NCBI GenBank assembly: GCA_038561985.1
Contig: CP073276.1
Coordinates: 3,410,001-3,474,000 of the forward strand
Length of the DNA: 64,000 bases
DNA from: Petrimonas sulfuriphila
GTDB lineage: Bacteria; Bacteroidota; Bacteroidia; Bacteroidales; Dysgonomonadaceae
Direction: 5' to 3'
The translations under genes were made by a program, and so were the position numbers. Of this stretch, positions 18,934 to 29,032 are shown piece after piece. Under the pieces are notes generated by a model. It did no database searches and had not been told where the DNA came from. It worked only from the letters and a program-made list of their open reading frames with translations. Every line of letters starts with the position of its first letter. Position 1 is the first letter of the stretch.

Positions 18934-18941
18934 TACTTTTG
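18934..18941 (+). promoter_or_regulatory. -7 element of the speA promoter
   Basis: TACTTTTG matches TAnnTTTG exactly, 36 bases before the speA ATG. No TTG stands 19-21 bases upstream. Confidence 0.55.
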
Positions 18942-18977
18942 CAGACTAAATTTATCCACTTTTTTAATTGATTGATA

Positions 18978-20879
18978 ATGAGAAAATGGCGCATTGAGGA
19001 TTCGGAGGAACTGTACAACATAGACGGTTGGGGAAACGGATACTTCTCAATAAACGAAAAGGGAAACGTGCAGGTTATGCCTCGAAAAAAACCGGGTGGA
19101 GCCGTTGATTTGAACGAGTTGATGCGCGAGCTTTATCTTCGCGATGTTTCTGCTCCGGTTCTGGTAAGGTTCCCGCAAATTCTGGACAACCGGATCGAAA
19201 AAATATCTACCTGTTTTGAAATTGCGGCCAAGGAATACGGATACGCGTCTCAAAACTACATCGTCTATCCCATTAAAGTCAATCAGATGCGTCAGGTGGT
19301 AGAGGAGATCGTGACTTACGGAAAACGATTCAACATCGGCCTTGAGGCGGGATCCAAACCCGAACTGCACGCTGTTCTGGCCATTAATACCAGCGAGGAT
19401 TCCATCATCATTTGCAACGGCTACAAAGACGAAAGCTACATCGAACTGGCTTTGCTGGCGAAAAAAATGGGAAAAGAAGTTTTCATCGTCATTGAAAAGC
19501 TGAACGAACTTGAACTGACCATCGAAATTGCCAAGCGACTGAAAGTGAAGCCAAATATCGGTATCCGCATTAAGTTAGCCAGTTCCGGCAGCGGGAAATG
19601 GGAAGAATCGGGCGGTGATGGAAGTAAGTTCGGATTGAACTCCAGCGAATTGCTCGAGGCGCTCGACCTGCTTAAGAAGCACAAAATGACCGACTGTTTC
19701 CGGCTGATCCATTTCCACATAGGTAGCCAAATTACAAAAATAAGGCGTGTAAAGACCGCTCTGCGTGAGGCATCGCAATTTTACGTACAACTTCACCTGC
19801 TGGGGTTCAACGTTGAATTTGTGGATATCGGCGGCGGATTGGGCGTGGATTACGACGGAACACGTTCATCGTACAGCGAAAACAGCATCAACTATTCCAT
19901 TCAGGAATACGTGAACGACTCGGTATTCTCGTTCGTGGATGCGGCAAACAAAAACGAAATTCCCCACCCCAAGATCATCACCGAGTCGGGACGTGCCCTT
20001 ACGGCACACCATTCGGTACTTATCTTCGAAGTGCTGGAAACAGCAACGTTACCCGAATGGGGAGAAGAGGTGGAAATCCAGGAGAACGACCACGAGCTGG
20101 TAAAAGAGTTGTACAAGATCTGGGACAACCTTTCCCAGACGCGTATGCTGGAAGCGTGGCACGACGCACAACAGATCCGGGAGGAGTCTCTCGACCTGTT
20201 CAGCCTGGGAATGCTTGAGCTGAAAACGCGTGCTCAGGTGGAGCAGCTTTATTTTTCCATTATCCGGGAAATTAACTTTACGATCAACCGTACGAAGCAC
20301 GCCCCGGAAGAGTTACGTCAGCTCTCTTCGCTTTTGCCTGACAAGTATTTCTGCAACTTCTCGTTGTTCCAATCCCTGCCCGACTCGTGGGCCATAGACC
20401 AGGTATTTCCCATTATTCCCATCCACCGGTTGGATGAGAAACCGGAAAGAACGGCCACACTTCAGGACATCACCTGCGATTCCGACGGCAAGATTGCCAG
20501 CTATACAGCCCAGGGCGGTTTTCATCAATCGTTCATCCCGGTCCATTCGCTGAAGAAAAATGAATCGTACTACATCGGGGTTTTCCTGGTGGGTGCCTAT
20601 CAGGAAATTCTAGGCGACCTGCATAACTTGTTTGGCGACACCAACGTGGTCCACGTTGTAACGGACGAAAATACAGGATATAAAATAGAGCAGGTAATTG
20701 ATGGGGAGACGGTTGCCGAAGTATTGGAGTATGCACAGTATAATGCCAAGAAGCTGGTTCGTACGGTTGAAACCTGGGTAATGAGCTCGGTGAAAAAAGG
20801 AAAAATTTCGGTGGAAGAAGGAAAAGAGTTCCTGTCGAATTACCGTTCGGGACTTTACGGATATACCTATCTGGAGTAA
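18978..20879 (+). CDS. speA: Biosynthetic arginine decarboxylase
   Basis: PLP enzyme converting arginine to agmatine, the first step of polyamine synthesis from arginine. 633 residues, the usual SpeA length. ATG 18978 (MRKWRIEDSEELYNIDGWG) is preferred over a TTG two codons earlier. The PLP lysine lies in YPIKVNQMRQVV near residue 98. Family segments FNIGLEAGSKPEL, HFHIGSQITKI, FVDIGGGLGVDYDG and ITESGRALTAHHSVL follow in the alanine-racemase-like barrel, and the C-terminal part closes the decarboxylase fold. nspC, the other polyamine decarboxylase, is 1.6 kb downstream on the other strand. A strong terminator follows the stop. Confidence 0.97.
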   Translation: MRKWRIEDSEELYNIDGWGNGYFSINEKGNVQVMPRKKPGGAVDLNELMRELYLRDVSAPVLVRFPQILDNRIEKISTCFEIAAKEYGYASQNYIVYPIKVNQMRQVVEEIVTYGKRFNIGLEAGSKPELHAVLAINTSEDSIIICNGYKDESYIELALLAKKMGKEVFIVIEKLNELELTIEIAKRLKVKPNIGIRIKLASSGSGKWEESGGDGSKFGLNSSELLEALDLLKKHKMTDCFRLIHFHIGSQITKIRRVKTALREASQFYVQLHLLGFNVEFVDIGGGLGVDYDGTRSSYSENSINYSIQEYVNDSVFSFVDAANKNEIPHPKIITESGRALTAHHSVLIFEVLETATLPEWGEEVEIQENDHELVKELYKIWDNLSQTRMLEAWHDAQQIREESLDLFSLGMLELKTRAQVEQLYFSIIREINFTINRTKHAPEELRQLSSLLPDKYFCNFSLFQSLPDSWAIDQVFPIIPIHRLDEKPERTATLQDITCDSDGKIASYTAQGGFHQSFIPVHSLKKNESYYIGVFLVGAYQEILGDLHNLFGDTNVVHVVTDENTGYKIEQVIDGETVAEVLEYAQYNAKKLVRTVETWVMSSVKKGKISVEEGKEFLSNYRSGLYGYTYLE

Positions 20880-20895
20880 AATGAATAATCCCCAC

Positions 20896-20924
20896 AAAAA
20901 AAGGCCGCAAAACGGCCTTTTTTT
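20896..20924. terminator. Bidirectional rho-independent terminator
   Basis: GGCCG-CAAAA-CGGCC with A7 before and T7 after, so it works for speA and for the convergent lipoprotein gene at 20942. Confidence 0.92.
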
Positions 20925-20941
20925 AATACCTTTAAATCGGT

Positions 20942-21454
20942 TTAGAACGAAAACTTCCCGTCAATCTTCATTGAAAACGTAACGGACGTTGTGATATCAT
21001 TCGTTGCCCTGTAAGTTAAAACAACGGTAGAGGTACCCTTATTAACAACCTCATCGAGGACTTTCTGCAAAAAATTAAGCTGAGGCAACTCTTTGAATGA
21101 GGTATTGGCTGTAATCGTTGGCAAGTCCAGGTTTGCCTTGGAATTACTTTTCAAAGACAATTTCACATTGGTTAATTCAACAACCTGACCCGAAGTAACT
21201 CCACCTACCGATATTGCGGATGTAGTCTGTACCAATGCACTTTCAACCCACTTTGCGTATTGCGACAATGCAGCAAAATCACTTAAATTAAACGTTATTT
21301 CGGAGGAGGTTGTATTTCCAGCTGCAGCAATTACACTGATTGATTTTGTTGCTGAAGCATTTTGCGAAACGGGTAAATCACCGGGTTTGCTGCTGCACGA
21401 TGAAAATGCTGCAATCAAAGACAGCACCAACCCTATCGATAAAAATTTTTTCAT
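20942..21454 (-). CDS. Small lipoprotein of unknown function
   Basis: 170 residues from ATG 21454, which starts directly at a signal peptide (MKKFLSIGLVLSLIAAF, lipobox FSSC, Cys20); a longer frame to 21499 would put 15 residues before it. The mature part is rich in Ser, Thr and Asn. It is predicted to be mainly beta, with no cysteine and no enzyme motif (EITFNLSDFAALSQYAKW, STVVLTYRATND). I do not recognise a family. It shares the terminator with speA and precedes nothing on its own strand before the convergent gene. Confidence 0.75.
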   Translation of the reverse strand: MKKFLSIGLVLSLIAAFSSCSSKPGDLPVSQNASATKSISVIAAAGNTTSSEITFNLSDFAALSQYAKWVESALVQTTSAISVGGVTSGQVVELTNVKLSLKSNSKANLDLPTITANTSFKELPQLNFLQKVLDEVVNKGTSTVVLTYRATNDITTSVTFSMKIDGKFSF

Positions 21455-21549
21455 ATAGTTCTGTTTTTGGGATGAATTATTCCTGACAAAAATAACCAAT
21501 AGGACCCGGGTTATCCCGGTTTTTCCCTGTTAAATGTGCTAAATGTGGA

Positions 21550-22134
21550 TTATTTGTACAACTTGTTGGACAGGATGAAGTCATAAACCCGGTTGGGTAA
21601 AAAAGCACGCATGTCCTTTCCCGCAAAGATACCCTCCCGTATGAAAGAGGAGGAGATCTCCACGACAGGTGCGTCCACCAATCGAACATTTTCCGGATAT
21701 AGGCCGTTTATTCGAATATCTTCTCCCAGCCTCGGATAAATCAGAATTTTAAATTCTTTTGCCAAGCGTTCATTGTCTTTCCAACGCGGGAACCTTGTCC
21801 AGTTATCGCTGCCGATGACAAGCGTAAACTCCAAATCGGGATTTTCGGTTTTCAGTTTTGTCAATGTATCTATCGTGTAAGAGGGTTTCGGCATGTTGAA
21901 CTCAATATCCGAAACGATCAGGCGGTTAAAATCCTTTACCGCCAGCCTCGTCATTTCCAACCGGATCTTTTCTTCAAGCAGGCTGTCTATCTCTTTCAGC
22001 GGATTTTGAGGCGTAACTACGAACCAGACTTCATCGAGATAGGTGAATTCCAGCATATAGTTTGCCAGTATCAAATGCCCGATATGAACCGGATTAAAGG
22101 AACCTGAAAAAATGCCGACTTGTTTTTTCCTCAT
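21550..22134 (-). CDS. nadD: Nicotinate-nucleotide adenylyltransferase
   Basis: Transfers AMP from ATP to nicotinate mononucleotide in NAD synthesis. 194 residues from ATG 22134. The nucleotidyltransferase motif GSFNPVHIGHL is at 10-20, VTPQNPLKE near 40 and ISSSFIRE near 160 (SxTxxR-like). The length is typical. The neighbouring GlsB-like gene ends 27 bases before it on the same strand, so they may be co-transcribed. Confidence 0.95.
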   Translation of the reverse strand: MRKKQVGIFSGSFNPVHIGHLILANYMLEFTYLDEVWFVVTPQNPLKEIDSLLEEKIRLEMTRLAVKDFNRLIVSDIEFNMPKPSYTIDTLTKLKTENPDLEFTLVIGSDNWTRFPRWKDNERLAKEFKILIYPRLGEDIRINGLYPENVRLVDAPVVEISSSFIREGIFAGKDMRAFLPNRVYDFILSNKLYK

Positions 22135-22161
22135 CAACTCTACACTGTATCCGCCTATGGG

Positions 22162-22407
22162 CTACGCCCGTTTAAACAGGGATATTACCCAAAGCAGGAG
22201 AATAGCACCCACCAACGCGGTAATGAGGCTTCCTATCAATCCGTCACCCGTACCTATTCCCAACAGATCGAAAACCCAGCCTCCGATAAGCGCACCCACA
22301 ACACCCACAACGATATTCATCAGCAGTCCGAAACCACCTCCGCGCATAATATTACCCGCAAGCCATCCGGCCACTGCTCCAATAATGATAAACCACAACC
22401 AACCCAT
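22162..22407 (-). CDS. GlsB/YeaQ/YmgE-family small membrane protein
   Basis: 81 residues with three hydrophobic helices separated by glycine-rich turns (IIIGAVAGWLAGNIMRGGGFG, VVGVVGALIGGWVFDLLGI, LVGAILLLWVISLF). This is the pattern of the transglycosylase-associated/GlsB stress family of inner membrane proteins. The biochemical role of the family is not settled. It lies between nspC and nadD on the minus strand. Confidence 0.9.
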   Translation of the reverse strand: MGWLWFIIIGAVAGWLAGNIMRGGGFGLLMNIVVGVVGALIGGWVFDLLGIGTGDGLIGSLITALVGAILLLWVISLFKRA

Positions 22408-22489
22408 GACATTTATTTTTTAAAAGTTTCTTTATCACCAGATAAACAGAGAAAGGCGTTAATTTGTTCTTGTTTTTCCGGTAAAACTC

Positions 22490-23632
22490 CTAACTCATCC
22501 GGTTTTTATAGTCCCCGTAACCGAACCGCCTGTACAGTTTGAACTCGCCCTCCTGCGTCCAAAGGCCGATAGAGGGATGCGAAACACCGTTGAACATGGT
22601 GGTTTTTACGGTGGTGTAGTGAATCATATCTTCAAAAACAACCTTATCGCCCACTTGCAACGGAGCATCAAAAGACCATTCACCCATAAAATCTCCGCTC
22701 AAACAACTGTTTCCCCCCATCCTGTAAGTAGGTTTCCCGGCCACAGGATCGTGATACGCACCGCGGATCCGCGGTTTGTAGGGCATCTCCAGGCAATCGG
22801 GCATATGGCAGGAGAAAGAAACGTTAAGCATGGCCGTCAGGATACCTTCGTTCTCCACGATATCGGCAACGTCGGCCACCAGGACTCCCGTCTGCCACGC
22901 AAACGCGCTGCCGGGCTCCATAATGATTTCCAGGTTGGGATATTTTTCCCTAAAATGGATAAGCAACCCGATTAAATGTTCCACATCGTAATCTTCGTGT
23001 GTCATCAGGTGACCTCCCCCCAAATTCAGCCATTCCACCTTTGTCAGAAAACGCCCAAACTTCCGTTCAACAACTTCCAATGTTTTTTCCAGGTCGTAGG
23101 AATTGTTTTCGCACAAGTTGTGCAAGTGTAGTCCGGAAACTCCTTCCGGCAAGGTATCACCCATATTTTTTGCGGTAACCCCCAACCGTGAACCCGGCAT
23201 GCTCGGATTGTACAGATCGGTCTCCACCACCGAAAATTCGGGATTGATGCGGATTCCGCATTTAACAGCACCGGCCGAAGCAACGACCTTCGGGTAAAAC
23301 CGGTGAAACTGCGACAATGAATTAAAAGTGATGTGGCTGCTGTATTTCAGAAACAGCGGAAAATCATAATCGGTGTACGACGGGGCGTAAGTATGCGCAG
23401 CACTGCCCATTTCCTCGAATGCCAGCTGCGCTTCGGCTACCGAGCTTGCTGTGGAGTGACCGATATACTCCCGTACAATGGGAAATGCCTTCCACATGGC
23501 AAACGCTTTAAATGCCAATATAATATTAACTCCGGCCTTTTCTTCCACCGATTTTATCCGTTGCAGGTTTTTGCGGAGCAACCGCTCTTCCATTACGTAG
23601 CACGGAGAAGGAATTTTACTGAGGTCGATCAT
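22490..23632 (-). CDS. nspC: Carboxynorspermidine/carboxyspermidine decarboxylase
   Basis: PLP enzyme that decarboxylates carboxyspermidine to spermidine, the last step of the aspartate-semialdehyde polyamine route. 380 residues. MIDLSKIPSPCYVMEE at the N-terminus and the PLP lysine segment NIILAFKAFAMW are typical, as are GLHLHNLCENN, EWLNLGGGHL, IIMEPGSAFAW and GDKVVFEDMIHYT. A homolog of carboxyspermidine dehydrogenase is not in the window. With speA nearby, the host can be inferred to make spermidine through the carboxyspermidine path. A -7 element lies 21 bases before the ATG. Confidence 0.95.
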   Translation of the reverse strand: MIDLSKIPSPCYVMEERLLRKNLQRIKSVEEKAGVNIILAFKAFAMWKAFPIVREYIGHSTASSVAEAQLAFEEMGSAAHTYAPSYTDYDFPLFLKYSSHITFNSLSQFHRFYPKVVASAGAVKCGIRINPEFSVVETDLYNPSMPGSRLGVTAKNMGDTLPEGVSGLHLHNLCENNSYDLEKTLEVVERKFGRFLTKVEWLNLGGGHLMTHEDYDVEHLIGLLIHFREKYPNLEIIMEPGSAFAWQTGVLVADVADIVENEGILTAMLNVSFSCHMPDCLEMPYKPRIRGAYHDPVAGKPTYRMGGNSCLSGDFMGEWSFDAPLQVGDKVVFEDMIHYTTVKTTMFNGVSHPSIGLWTQEGEFKLYRRFGYGDYKNRMS

Positions 23633-23652
23633 GTTTTATTTTTTTCGTAACG

Positions 23653-23660
23653 CAAATCTA
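23653..23660 (-). promoter_or_regulatory. -7 element of the nspC promoter
   Basis: On the minus strand TAGATTTG matches TAnnTTTG, 20 bases before the nspC start. No TTG at the right distance upstream. Confidence 0.45.
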
Positions 23661-23727
23661 CATAAAAAATCGATGAACATGCCCCTGCGTACAAAAAACA
23701 AACGATTACCGCTGAAAATAGAGGGCA

Positions 23728-26316
23728 CTAGTTCCTGAAATACACGTTTTCATCAATAGCGTCAATCACAATTGGCCTGGAATTATCCACCTTGCCGGAA
23801 AGGATATCTTTCGACAACTGGTTGAGCACTTTACGCTGAATAACCCGTTTCACGGGACGTGCACCAAACTCGGGATCGTATCCCGCCTCCGATATGCTCC
23901 GAACCGCCTCATCGGTGTATTCCAGTGCGATACCGTTCTCCGTCAGCATTTTCTTTACGATATTCAGCTGAATACGCACGATTTGTGCTATTTCATCCTG
24001 TTTGAGCGGAGCAAACATAATGATATCGTCGATACGGTTCAGGAATTCGGGGCGAATGGTTTGCTTCAGCATATTCATCACCAGGTTCCTGGTGTTTTCA
24101 ACAATCTCTTCCCGGTTGCGTTCGGTAATTTTCTCAAAATTCTCCCGGATAACGTTCGAGCCCATGTTGGAAGTCATGATGATGATCGTATTCTTGAAGT
24201 TCACCACCCTCCCCTTGTTGTCGGTCAGCCGCCCGTCGTCCAGCACCTGCAGCAGGATGTTGAAAACATCGGGATGCGCTTTCTCAATCTCATCAAACAG
24301 CACCACGGAATAGGGTTTCCGGCGGATCGCTTCGGTCAATTGCCCCCCTTCGTCGTAACCCACGTATCCGGGAGGTGCCCCGATCAGCCGCGTAGCGCTG
24401 AATTTCTCCTGGTATTCACTCATGTCGATGCGGGTCATCATGTTCTCATCGTCGAACAGGTAATCGGCCAGGGCTTTTGCCAGCTCGGTTTTTCCCACTC
24501 CGGTGGTTCCCAGGAAGATAAACGAACCGATCGGGCGTTTCGGATCGCTCAGTCCCGCACGGTTACGGCGCACGGCATCGGCAACGGCGGTAATGGCTTC
24601 TTCTTGTCCGACAACACGTTTATGCAACTCTTCCTCGAGGTGGAGCAGCTTCTCGCGTTCGCTTTGCAACATTCTGCTCACGGGAATTCCAGTCCACCGG
24701 GAAACCACGTCTGCAATATCTTCAGCATCCACCTCCTCTTTAATCATGGCACTGCCACCCTGGGTTTCGTGTAACTGATTTTTAAGCTGCTCGATTTCCG
24801 CCTCCTTTTCCTTTATTTTCCCGTACCGCAATTCGGCCACTTTTCCGTAGTCACCTTCCCGCTCGGCTTTTTCTGCCTGGAACTTGGCATCTTCAATGTC
24901 AATCTTGTTCTGCTGTATCCGGTTGATCAACTCTTTTTCCGATTGCCACCGCGCTTTCAGCACGTTTTCATCTTCGCGCAGGTTCTCGATCTGCTTGGTC
25001 AGCATCTCTTCCTTGGCTGTATCATTCTCGCGGCGGATGGCTTCGCGTTCAATTTCCAACTGCTTGATGCGGCGCATGATCTCATCCAGTTCATACGGCA
25101 CGGAATCCACTTCCATGCGTAATTTTGCCGCCGCCTCGTCCATCAGGTCAATGGCCTTGTCGGGCAGAAACCGGTCGGTGATGTACCTGTGCGACAGTTG
25201 CACGGCAGCAATGATCGCTTCATCCTTGATACGCACTTTGTGGTGGTTTTCGTACTTTTCTTTCAATCCCCGGAGGATGGAGATGCTGTCCGACTCCGTG
25301 GGTTCGTCCACCATAACCGTCTGGAAGCGTCGTTCCAGCGCCTTGTCCTTTTCGAAATACTTCTGATATTCGTCCAGCGTAGTAGCACCGATAGCACGCA
25401 GCTCACCCCGCGCCAGCGCCGGCTTCAAAATGTTGGCAGCATCCATGGCCCCGTCGCTTTTTCCGGCACCCACAAGCGTATGGATTTCATCGATAAAAAG
25501 AATAATCTCTCCCTCTGCTTTCACCACCTCGTTCACTACCGATTTCAACCGTTCCTCAAACTCTCCCTTGTATTTTGCCCCGGCGATGAGCGCACCCATA
25601 TCGAGTGAATAAATCTCCTTACTCTTGAGGTTTTCGGGCACGTCTCCCCGAACGATACGGTGTGCGATTCCTTCGGCAATGGCCGTTTTTCCGGTTCCCG
25701 GCTCACCGATAAGAATGGGATTGTTCTTGGTGCGGCGGCTCAGGATCTGCAGCACGCGGCGAATCTCCTCGTCGCGGCCGATAACGGGGTCGAGCTTGCC
25801 GTTTCTGGCCCTGTCGTTCAGGTTCACGGCATATTTGCCCAACGATTGATAGGTATCCTCCGCGGATGGGCTGGTCACTTTTTCGCCTTTGCGCAACTCG
25901 TTAATGGCCGACTGGAGCGTGTTCTGTGAAATTCCGGCATTTTTCATCAACTGCGAAGCAGCGTTCCTCTCGCTGATAATTGCCAGCAGTAAATGCTCGA
26001 GCGACACGAACTGGTCGCCCATCTTGCTCGCAAAATCGGTAGATTTCTGAAAAACGGCGTTTGTTTCACGGCTCAGCATCGGATCTCCGCCTGAAACGCG
26101 CGGATAGGATTCAATCTCCTTATCCACAGCTGTATCCAGGTTCTTCACGTTCACTCCCAGCTTCTGAAACAAAAAATGGGTAACGTTTTCGCCCACCAAC
26201 ATCACACCTTTGAGCAGGTGAGCGGGTTCAATCATTTGCTGATTGCTTGCCTGCGCCAGGTCAATGGCTTTTTGCACCGCCTCCTGTGCCTTGATTGTAA
26301 AATTGTTGAAGTTCAT
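23728..26316 (-). CDS. clpB: ATP-dependent protein disaggregase ClpB
   Basis: Hexameric AAA+ chaperone that pulls proteins out of aggregates together with DnaK. 862 residues, standard for ClpB. The N-terminal Clp repeat domain covers 1-145. The first ATPase has Walker [10 protein letters not shown] near 205 and Walker [10 protein letters not shown]. The coiled middle domain, about 405-530, is present, which separates it from ClpA and ClpC ([26 protein letters not shown]). The second ATPase has GTTGVGKTE near 605 and [11 protein letters not shown]. ClpP-binding tripeptides were not seen. It is the last gene of a minus-strand pair with the vWA protein upstream, about 100 bases apart. Confidence 0.98.
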   Translation of the reverse strand: MNFNNFTIKAQEAVQKAIDLAQASNQQMIEPAHLLKGVMLVGENVTHFLFQKLGVNVKNLDTAVDKEIESYPRVSGGDPMLSRETNAVFQKSTDFASKMGDQFVSLEHLLLAIISERNAASQLMKNAGISQNTLQSAINELRKGEKVTSPSAEDTYQSLGKYAVNLNDRARNGKLDPVIGRDEEIRRVLQILSRRTKNNPILIGEPGTGKTAIAEGIAHRIVRGDVPENLKSKEIYSLDMGALIAGAKYKGEFEERLKSVVNEVVKAEGEIILFIDEIHTLVGAGKSDGAMDAANILKPALARGELRAIGATTLDEYQKYFEKDKALERRFQTVMVDEPTESDSISILRGLKEKYENHHKVRIKDEAIIAAVQLSHRYITDRFLPDKAIDLMDEAAAKLRMEVDSVPYELDEIMRRIKQLEIEREAIRRENDTAKEEMLTKQIENLREDENVLKARWQSEKELINRIQQNKIDIEDAKFQAEKAEREGDYGKVAELRYGKIKEKEAEIEQLKNQLHETQGGSAMIKEEVDAEDIADVVSRWTGIPVSRMLQSEREKLLHLEEELHKRVVGQEEAITAVADAVRRNRAGLSDPKRPIGSFIFLGTTGVGKTELAKALADYLFDDENMMTRIDMSEYQEKFSATRLIGAPPGYVGYDEGGQLTEAIRRKPYSVVLFDEIEKAHPDVFNILLQVLDDGRLTDNKGRVVNFKNTIIIMTSNMGSNVIRENFEKITERNREEIVENTRNLVMNMLKQTIRPEFLNRIDDIIMFAPLKQDEIAQIVRIQLNIVKKMLTENGIALEYTDEAVRSISEAGYDPEFGARPVKRVIQRKVLNQLSKDILSGKVDNSRPIVIDAIDENVYFRN

Positions 26317-26420
26317 ATGTTGTTTTTTTAGATAAAAGTCTTGATTCTTGCATCTTGACTCTTTGCTTTAAACGAACAATTTCCTTGCCAAAGAGAAAGT
26401 TATGACGATTTGGCAGGGAC

Positions 26421-28274
26421 TCACTTTTCCAACTGCTCCACGGCTTCCACCAGCCGGATAAACTCGTGCCGATACCCGTTCGGATCGTTGCCCAATCCTT
26501 TACGGGCAAGACGGATCACGTCGGAATATTCAGCATCGCCTTTAAAATCGCTATTGCGTAACAACTGTCCGAACATGGCCGCCGCCATGGCGAAGTTGAA
26601 GTCCTGCGAAGCATTTAGATTCATCCGGTTTGCCAAGACGGGAACTTCCAGTTTCCTGCTCACATCTTTATCCGGCTCTTTGTAACGGAGTTTCACGGTT
26701 AGCAATTCTTTGGAATCGGCAAATTTGGGTAACGATACATCGTTTTTAGTTTGTTGGTATTTCAATTTATCCACGTTGCCGACAGGAACATCTACGCCAA
26801 CAGGAACAATTTCGTACAGAGCAGTAACGGTATGCCCGGCGCCAAGTTCGCCCGCGTCTTTGGTGTCGTCGTTAAAGTCTTCGTCGTTGAGCAACCGACT
26901 TTCGTAGCCAATTAACCGATAGGCATTCACAAAGTTAGGATTAAATTCCACTTGCAGCTTCACGTCCTTAGCAACAGCGTACATCGTACCTCCAAATTCG
27001 TTTACCAACACTTTGTTTGCTTCCTGCAAGTTATCGATATATGCGTGATTACCGTTACCTTTTTGTGCCAGCGTCTGTAGTTTGTTATCCTTATAATTCC
27101 CCATCCCGTAACCGAGAACGGTTAAAAAAACGCCCGATTTCCGTTTGCTTTCAATCAGCGACTCCAACTCGGTTAGACTTGAAACACCCACGTTAAAATC
27201 ACCGTCGGTACATAAAATCACCCGGTTATTTCCGCCTTTCACTAAATTTTTTTCCGCAATTTTATACGCCAATTGAATTCCCGCGCCTCCGGCGGTGGAG
27301 CCTCCAGCCTGAAGATTATCCAACGCTTCCATTATCTTCTGTTTATCCGAAGCGCTTGTCGATGGCAATACTTCGCCCGCGGCTCCGGCATACGTAACAA
27401 TGGCTACCTGGTCTTTCGGGCGCAAATTGTTTACCAACAGCTTCATCGATGCTTTTACCAACGGCAGTTTATTGGCGCTGAACATTGATCCGGAAACATC
27501 AAGCAAAAATACGAAGTTGCTTACCGGCAACGTTTCCGAAGGAATCTCTTTTGCTTTTACCCCGATGTGCACCATGTTATGCTTTTTGTTCCAGGGACAA
27601 ACCGCCGTTTCGGTAACAATCCGCACCGGATACCCGTCCGAAGGCTGTGGATAGTCGTAACTGAAATAATTGACGATTTCCTCCACGCGGACTACATCCT
27701 TCGAAGGCATTTGCCCCTGATTTATCATCCGCCGGATATTGCTGTAGGATGCGCCATCCACGTCCAACGAGAAAGTAGATAACGGATGCTGAATGGTAGA
27801 CAGAAATCGGTTTTCTTTAAACGCTTCGTATTCTTCCGTATTTACCTCGCGAGGATACGGAAAAATCACAGACGGCAGGTAATATGACTGATCAGCAACA
27901 CGCATAACGCTACCTGCCACCGCATTTTTTTTCTGTGTTCCGAAAGCAACCACCACCACTTCTTCCAGGGCTACTTTATCCGGTTTCAGATACACATCCA
28001 AATGTAGTTTATTCACTTTAATTTCTTGTACCAAATAACCGATGTACGAAAAAGAGAGGGTATTGCCTTTCTCTACCTTTATCCTATATCTTCCGTTTAC
28101 ATCGGTAACAGTACCGTTTTGTGTACCTTTAACCTGCACGGTCACACCCACCAGCGGCGATTTGTCATGAGCATCGTACACCGTCCCGGTCACTTCCATT
28201 TCCTGTGCGCAAACAGAAAAAACAAAACCTGTCATAAATAGGATCATCCCGATCCGTTGCAATGTTGTTTTCAT
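26421..28274 (-). CDS. Secreted von Willebrand A protein with carboxypeptidase-regulatory domain and SusC signature segment
   Basis: 617 residues. Signal peptide about 1-23 (ending SVCAQ), then a carboxypeptidase-regulatory-like beta domain about 26-98 (PLVGVTVQVKGTQNGTV). Next, at 104-122, is the segment EEVVVVAFGTQKKNAVAGS, which normally sits between that domain and the plug of SusC receptors. There is no plug or barrel here. Residues 150-245 match the vWA-associated N-terminal region of YfbK-like proteins. The vWA domain follows with a complete MIDAS motif DVSGS at 259-263 and LCTDGDFNVG, then a C-terminal DUF3520-like region. Family function is unknown; metal-dependent protein binding is likely. 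It is divergent from a sigma-factor operon whose second protein carries the same unusual segment. Confidence 0.88.
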   Translation of the reverse strand: MKTTLQRIGMILFMTGFVFSVCAQEMEVTGTVYDAHDKSPLVGVTVQVKGTQNGTVTDVNGRYRIKVEKGNTLSFSYIGYLVQEIKVNKLHLDVYLKPDKVALEEVVVVAFGTQKKNAVAGSVMRVADQSYYLPSVIFPYPREVNTEEYEAFKENRFLSTIQHPLSTFSLDVDGASYSNIRRMINQGQMPSKDVVRVEEIVNYFSYDYPQPSDGYPVRIVTETAVCPWNKKHNMVHIGVKAKEIPSETLPVSNFVFLLDVSGSMFSANKLPLVKASMKLLVNNLRPKDQVAIVTYAGAAGEVLPSTSASDKQKIMEALDNLQAGGSTAGGAGIQLAYKIAEKNLVKGGNNRVILCTDGDFNVGVSSLTELESLIESKRKSGVFLTVLGYGMGNYKDNKLQTLAQKGNGNHAYIDNLQEANKVLVNEFGGTMYAVAKDVKLQVEFNPNFVNAYRLIGYESRLLNDEDFNDDTKDAGELGAGHTVTALYEIVPVGVDVPVGNVDKLKYQQTKNDVSLPKFADSKELLTVKLRYKEPDKDVSRKLEVPVLANRMNLNASQDFNFAMAAAMFGQLLRNSDFKGDAEYSDVIRLARKGLGNDPNGYRHEFIRLVEAVEQLEK

Positions 28275-28368
28275 AATTTTTTCGTTTTTAACATGAATAC
28301 TTTTTTGAATCTTCTGCTTTATGGATACAAATGGGGATGAAATTCCATAAACAAACCGATAAATTTCT

Positions 28369-28376
28369 TATTTTTG
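28369..28376 (+). promoter_or_regulatory. -7 element of the sigma factor operon
   Basis: TATTTTTG matches TAnnTTTG, 35 bases before the TTG start. No TTG at -33. Confidence 0.5.
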
Positions 28377-28410
28377 TGAATCGGGATTAATGTATTAAAA
28401 CAGCAAATTC

Positions 28411-29013
28411 TTGAAAACCAATAGGAAAATAACAAACCTATCGAACGAGGAATTGTTTGAACGGTATAAAAAAGGACGTCAAACCATGTACTTCCACGAA
28501 TTGTTCCGTCGATACATTCCGATGCTGTACGGATTATGCCTGAAATACCTCGGTAATGGACCCGATGCGCAAGACGCCGTGATGGATTTATTCGAAGATC
28601 TAAATCAAAAGATCACAAACTACGAGATAAGCAACTTTCATTCATGGCTTTATACCGTGGCTAAAAATCACTGTTTACTGAAGATAAGGAAAGACAAGCA
28701 CGTTTTTTTCGAAGATATAAACGAATCGGTTATGGAAAACGGCGATTTTTTTACTCCATTAGATGAAGAGAAGGTGAACGAAGAAAAATCGGCGCTGGAT
28801 TATTGTATGGCAAAGTTAGGCGCAGAGCAGCGGACGAGCATCGAGTATTTTTATCACGAAGACAAGTCGTATGCCGACATCGTTTCCTTGACAGGCTATA
28901 CGTTAGAAAAAGTAAAAAGTTACATTCAGAACGGAAAAAGAAATTTGAAGAATTGCATTTTACGGCTAAGAGCATTGAACGAAGAGCAAAGGGTCCAAAC
29001 ACGCAATACGTAA
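28411..29013 (+). CDS. RNA polymerase sigma factor, sigma-70/ECF type
   Basis: 200 residues. It starts at TTG 28411: an in-frame stop at 28396 excludes anything earlier, and the next Met (residue 26) would cut into region 2. Region 2 is seen in MYFHELFRRYIPMLYGLC and DAQDAVMDLFEDL (about 25-90). Region 4 is a helix-turn-helix in SYADIVSLTGYTLEKVKSY (about 150-185). It is the first gene of a set with the membrane-anchored TonB-like protein 20 bases downstream, and divergent from the vWA gene. Genes in this position after a sigma factor usually encode its membrane regulator, so the second protein is a candidate anti-sigma factor. Confidence 0.88.
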   Translation: MKTNRKITNLSNEELFERYKKGRQTMYFHELFRRYIPMLYGLCLKYLGNGPDAQDAVMDLFEDLNQKITNYEISNFHSWLYTVAKNHCLLKIRKDKHVFFEDINESVMENGDFFTPLDEEKVNEEKSALDYCMAKLGAEQRTSIEYFYHEDKSYADIVSLTGYTLEKVKSYIQNGKRNLKNCILRLRALNEEQRVQTRNT

Positions 29014-29032
29014 CACGCGACATTTTGACAAA

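Noticed and set aside
26261-26509. Small open frame across the clpB-vWA gap
   Set aside because: Overlaps both real genes, has a basic, low-quality translation and no signal or motif.
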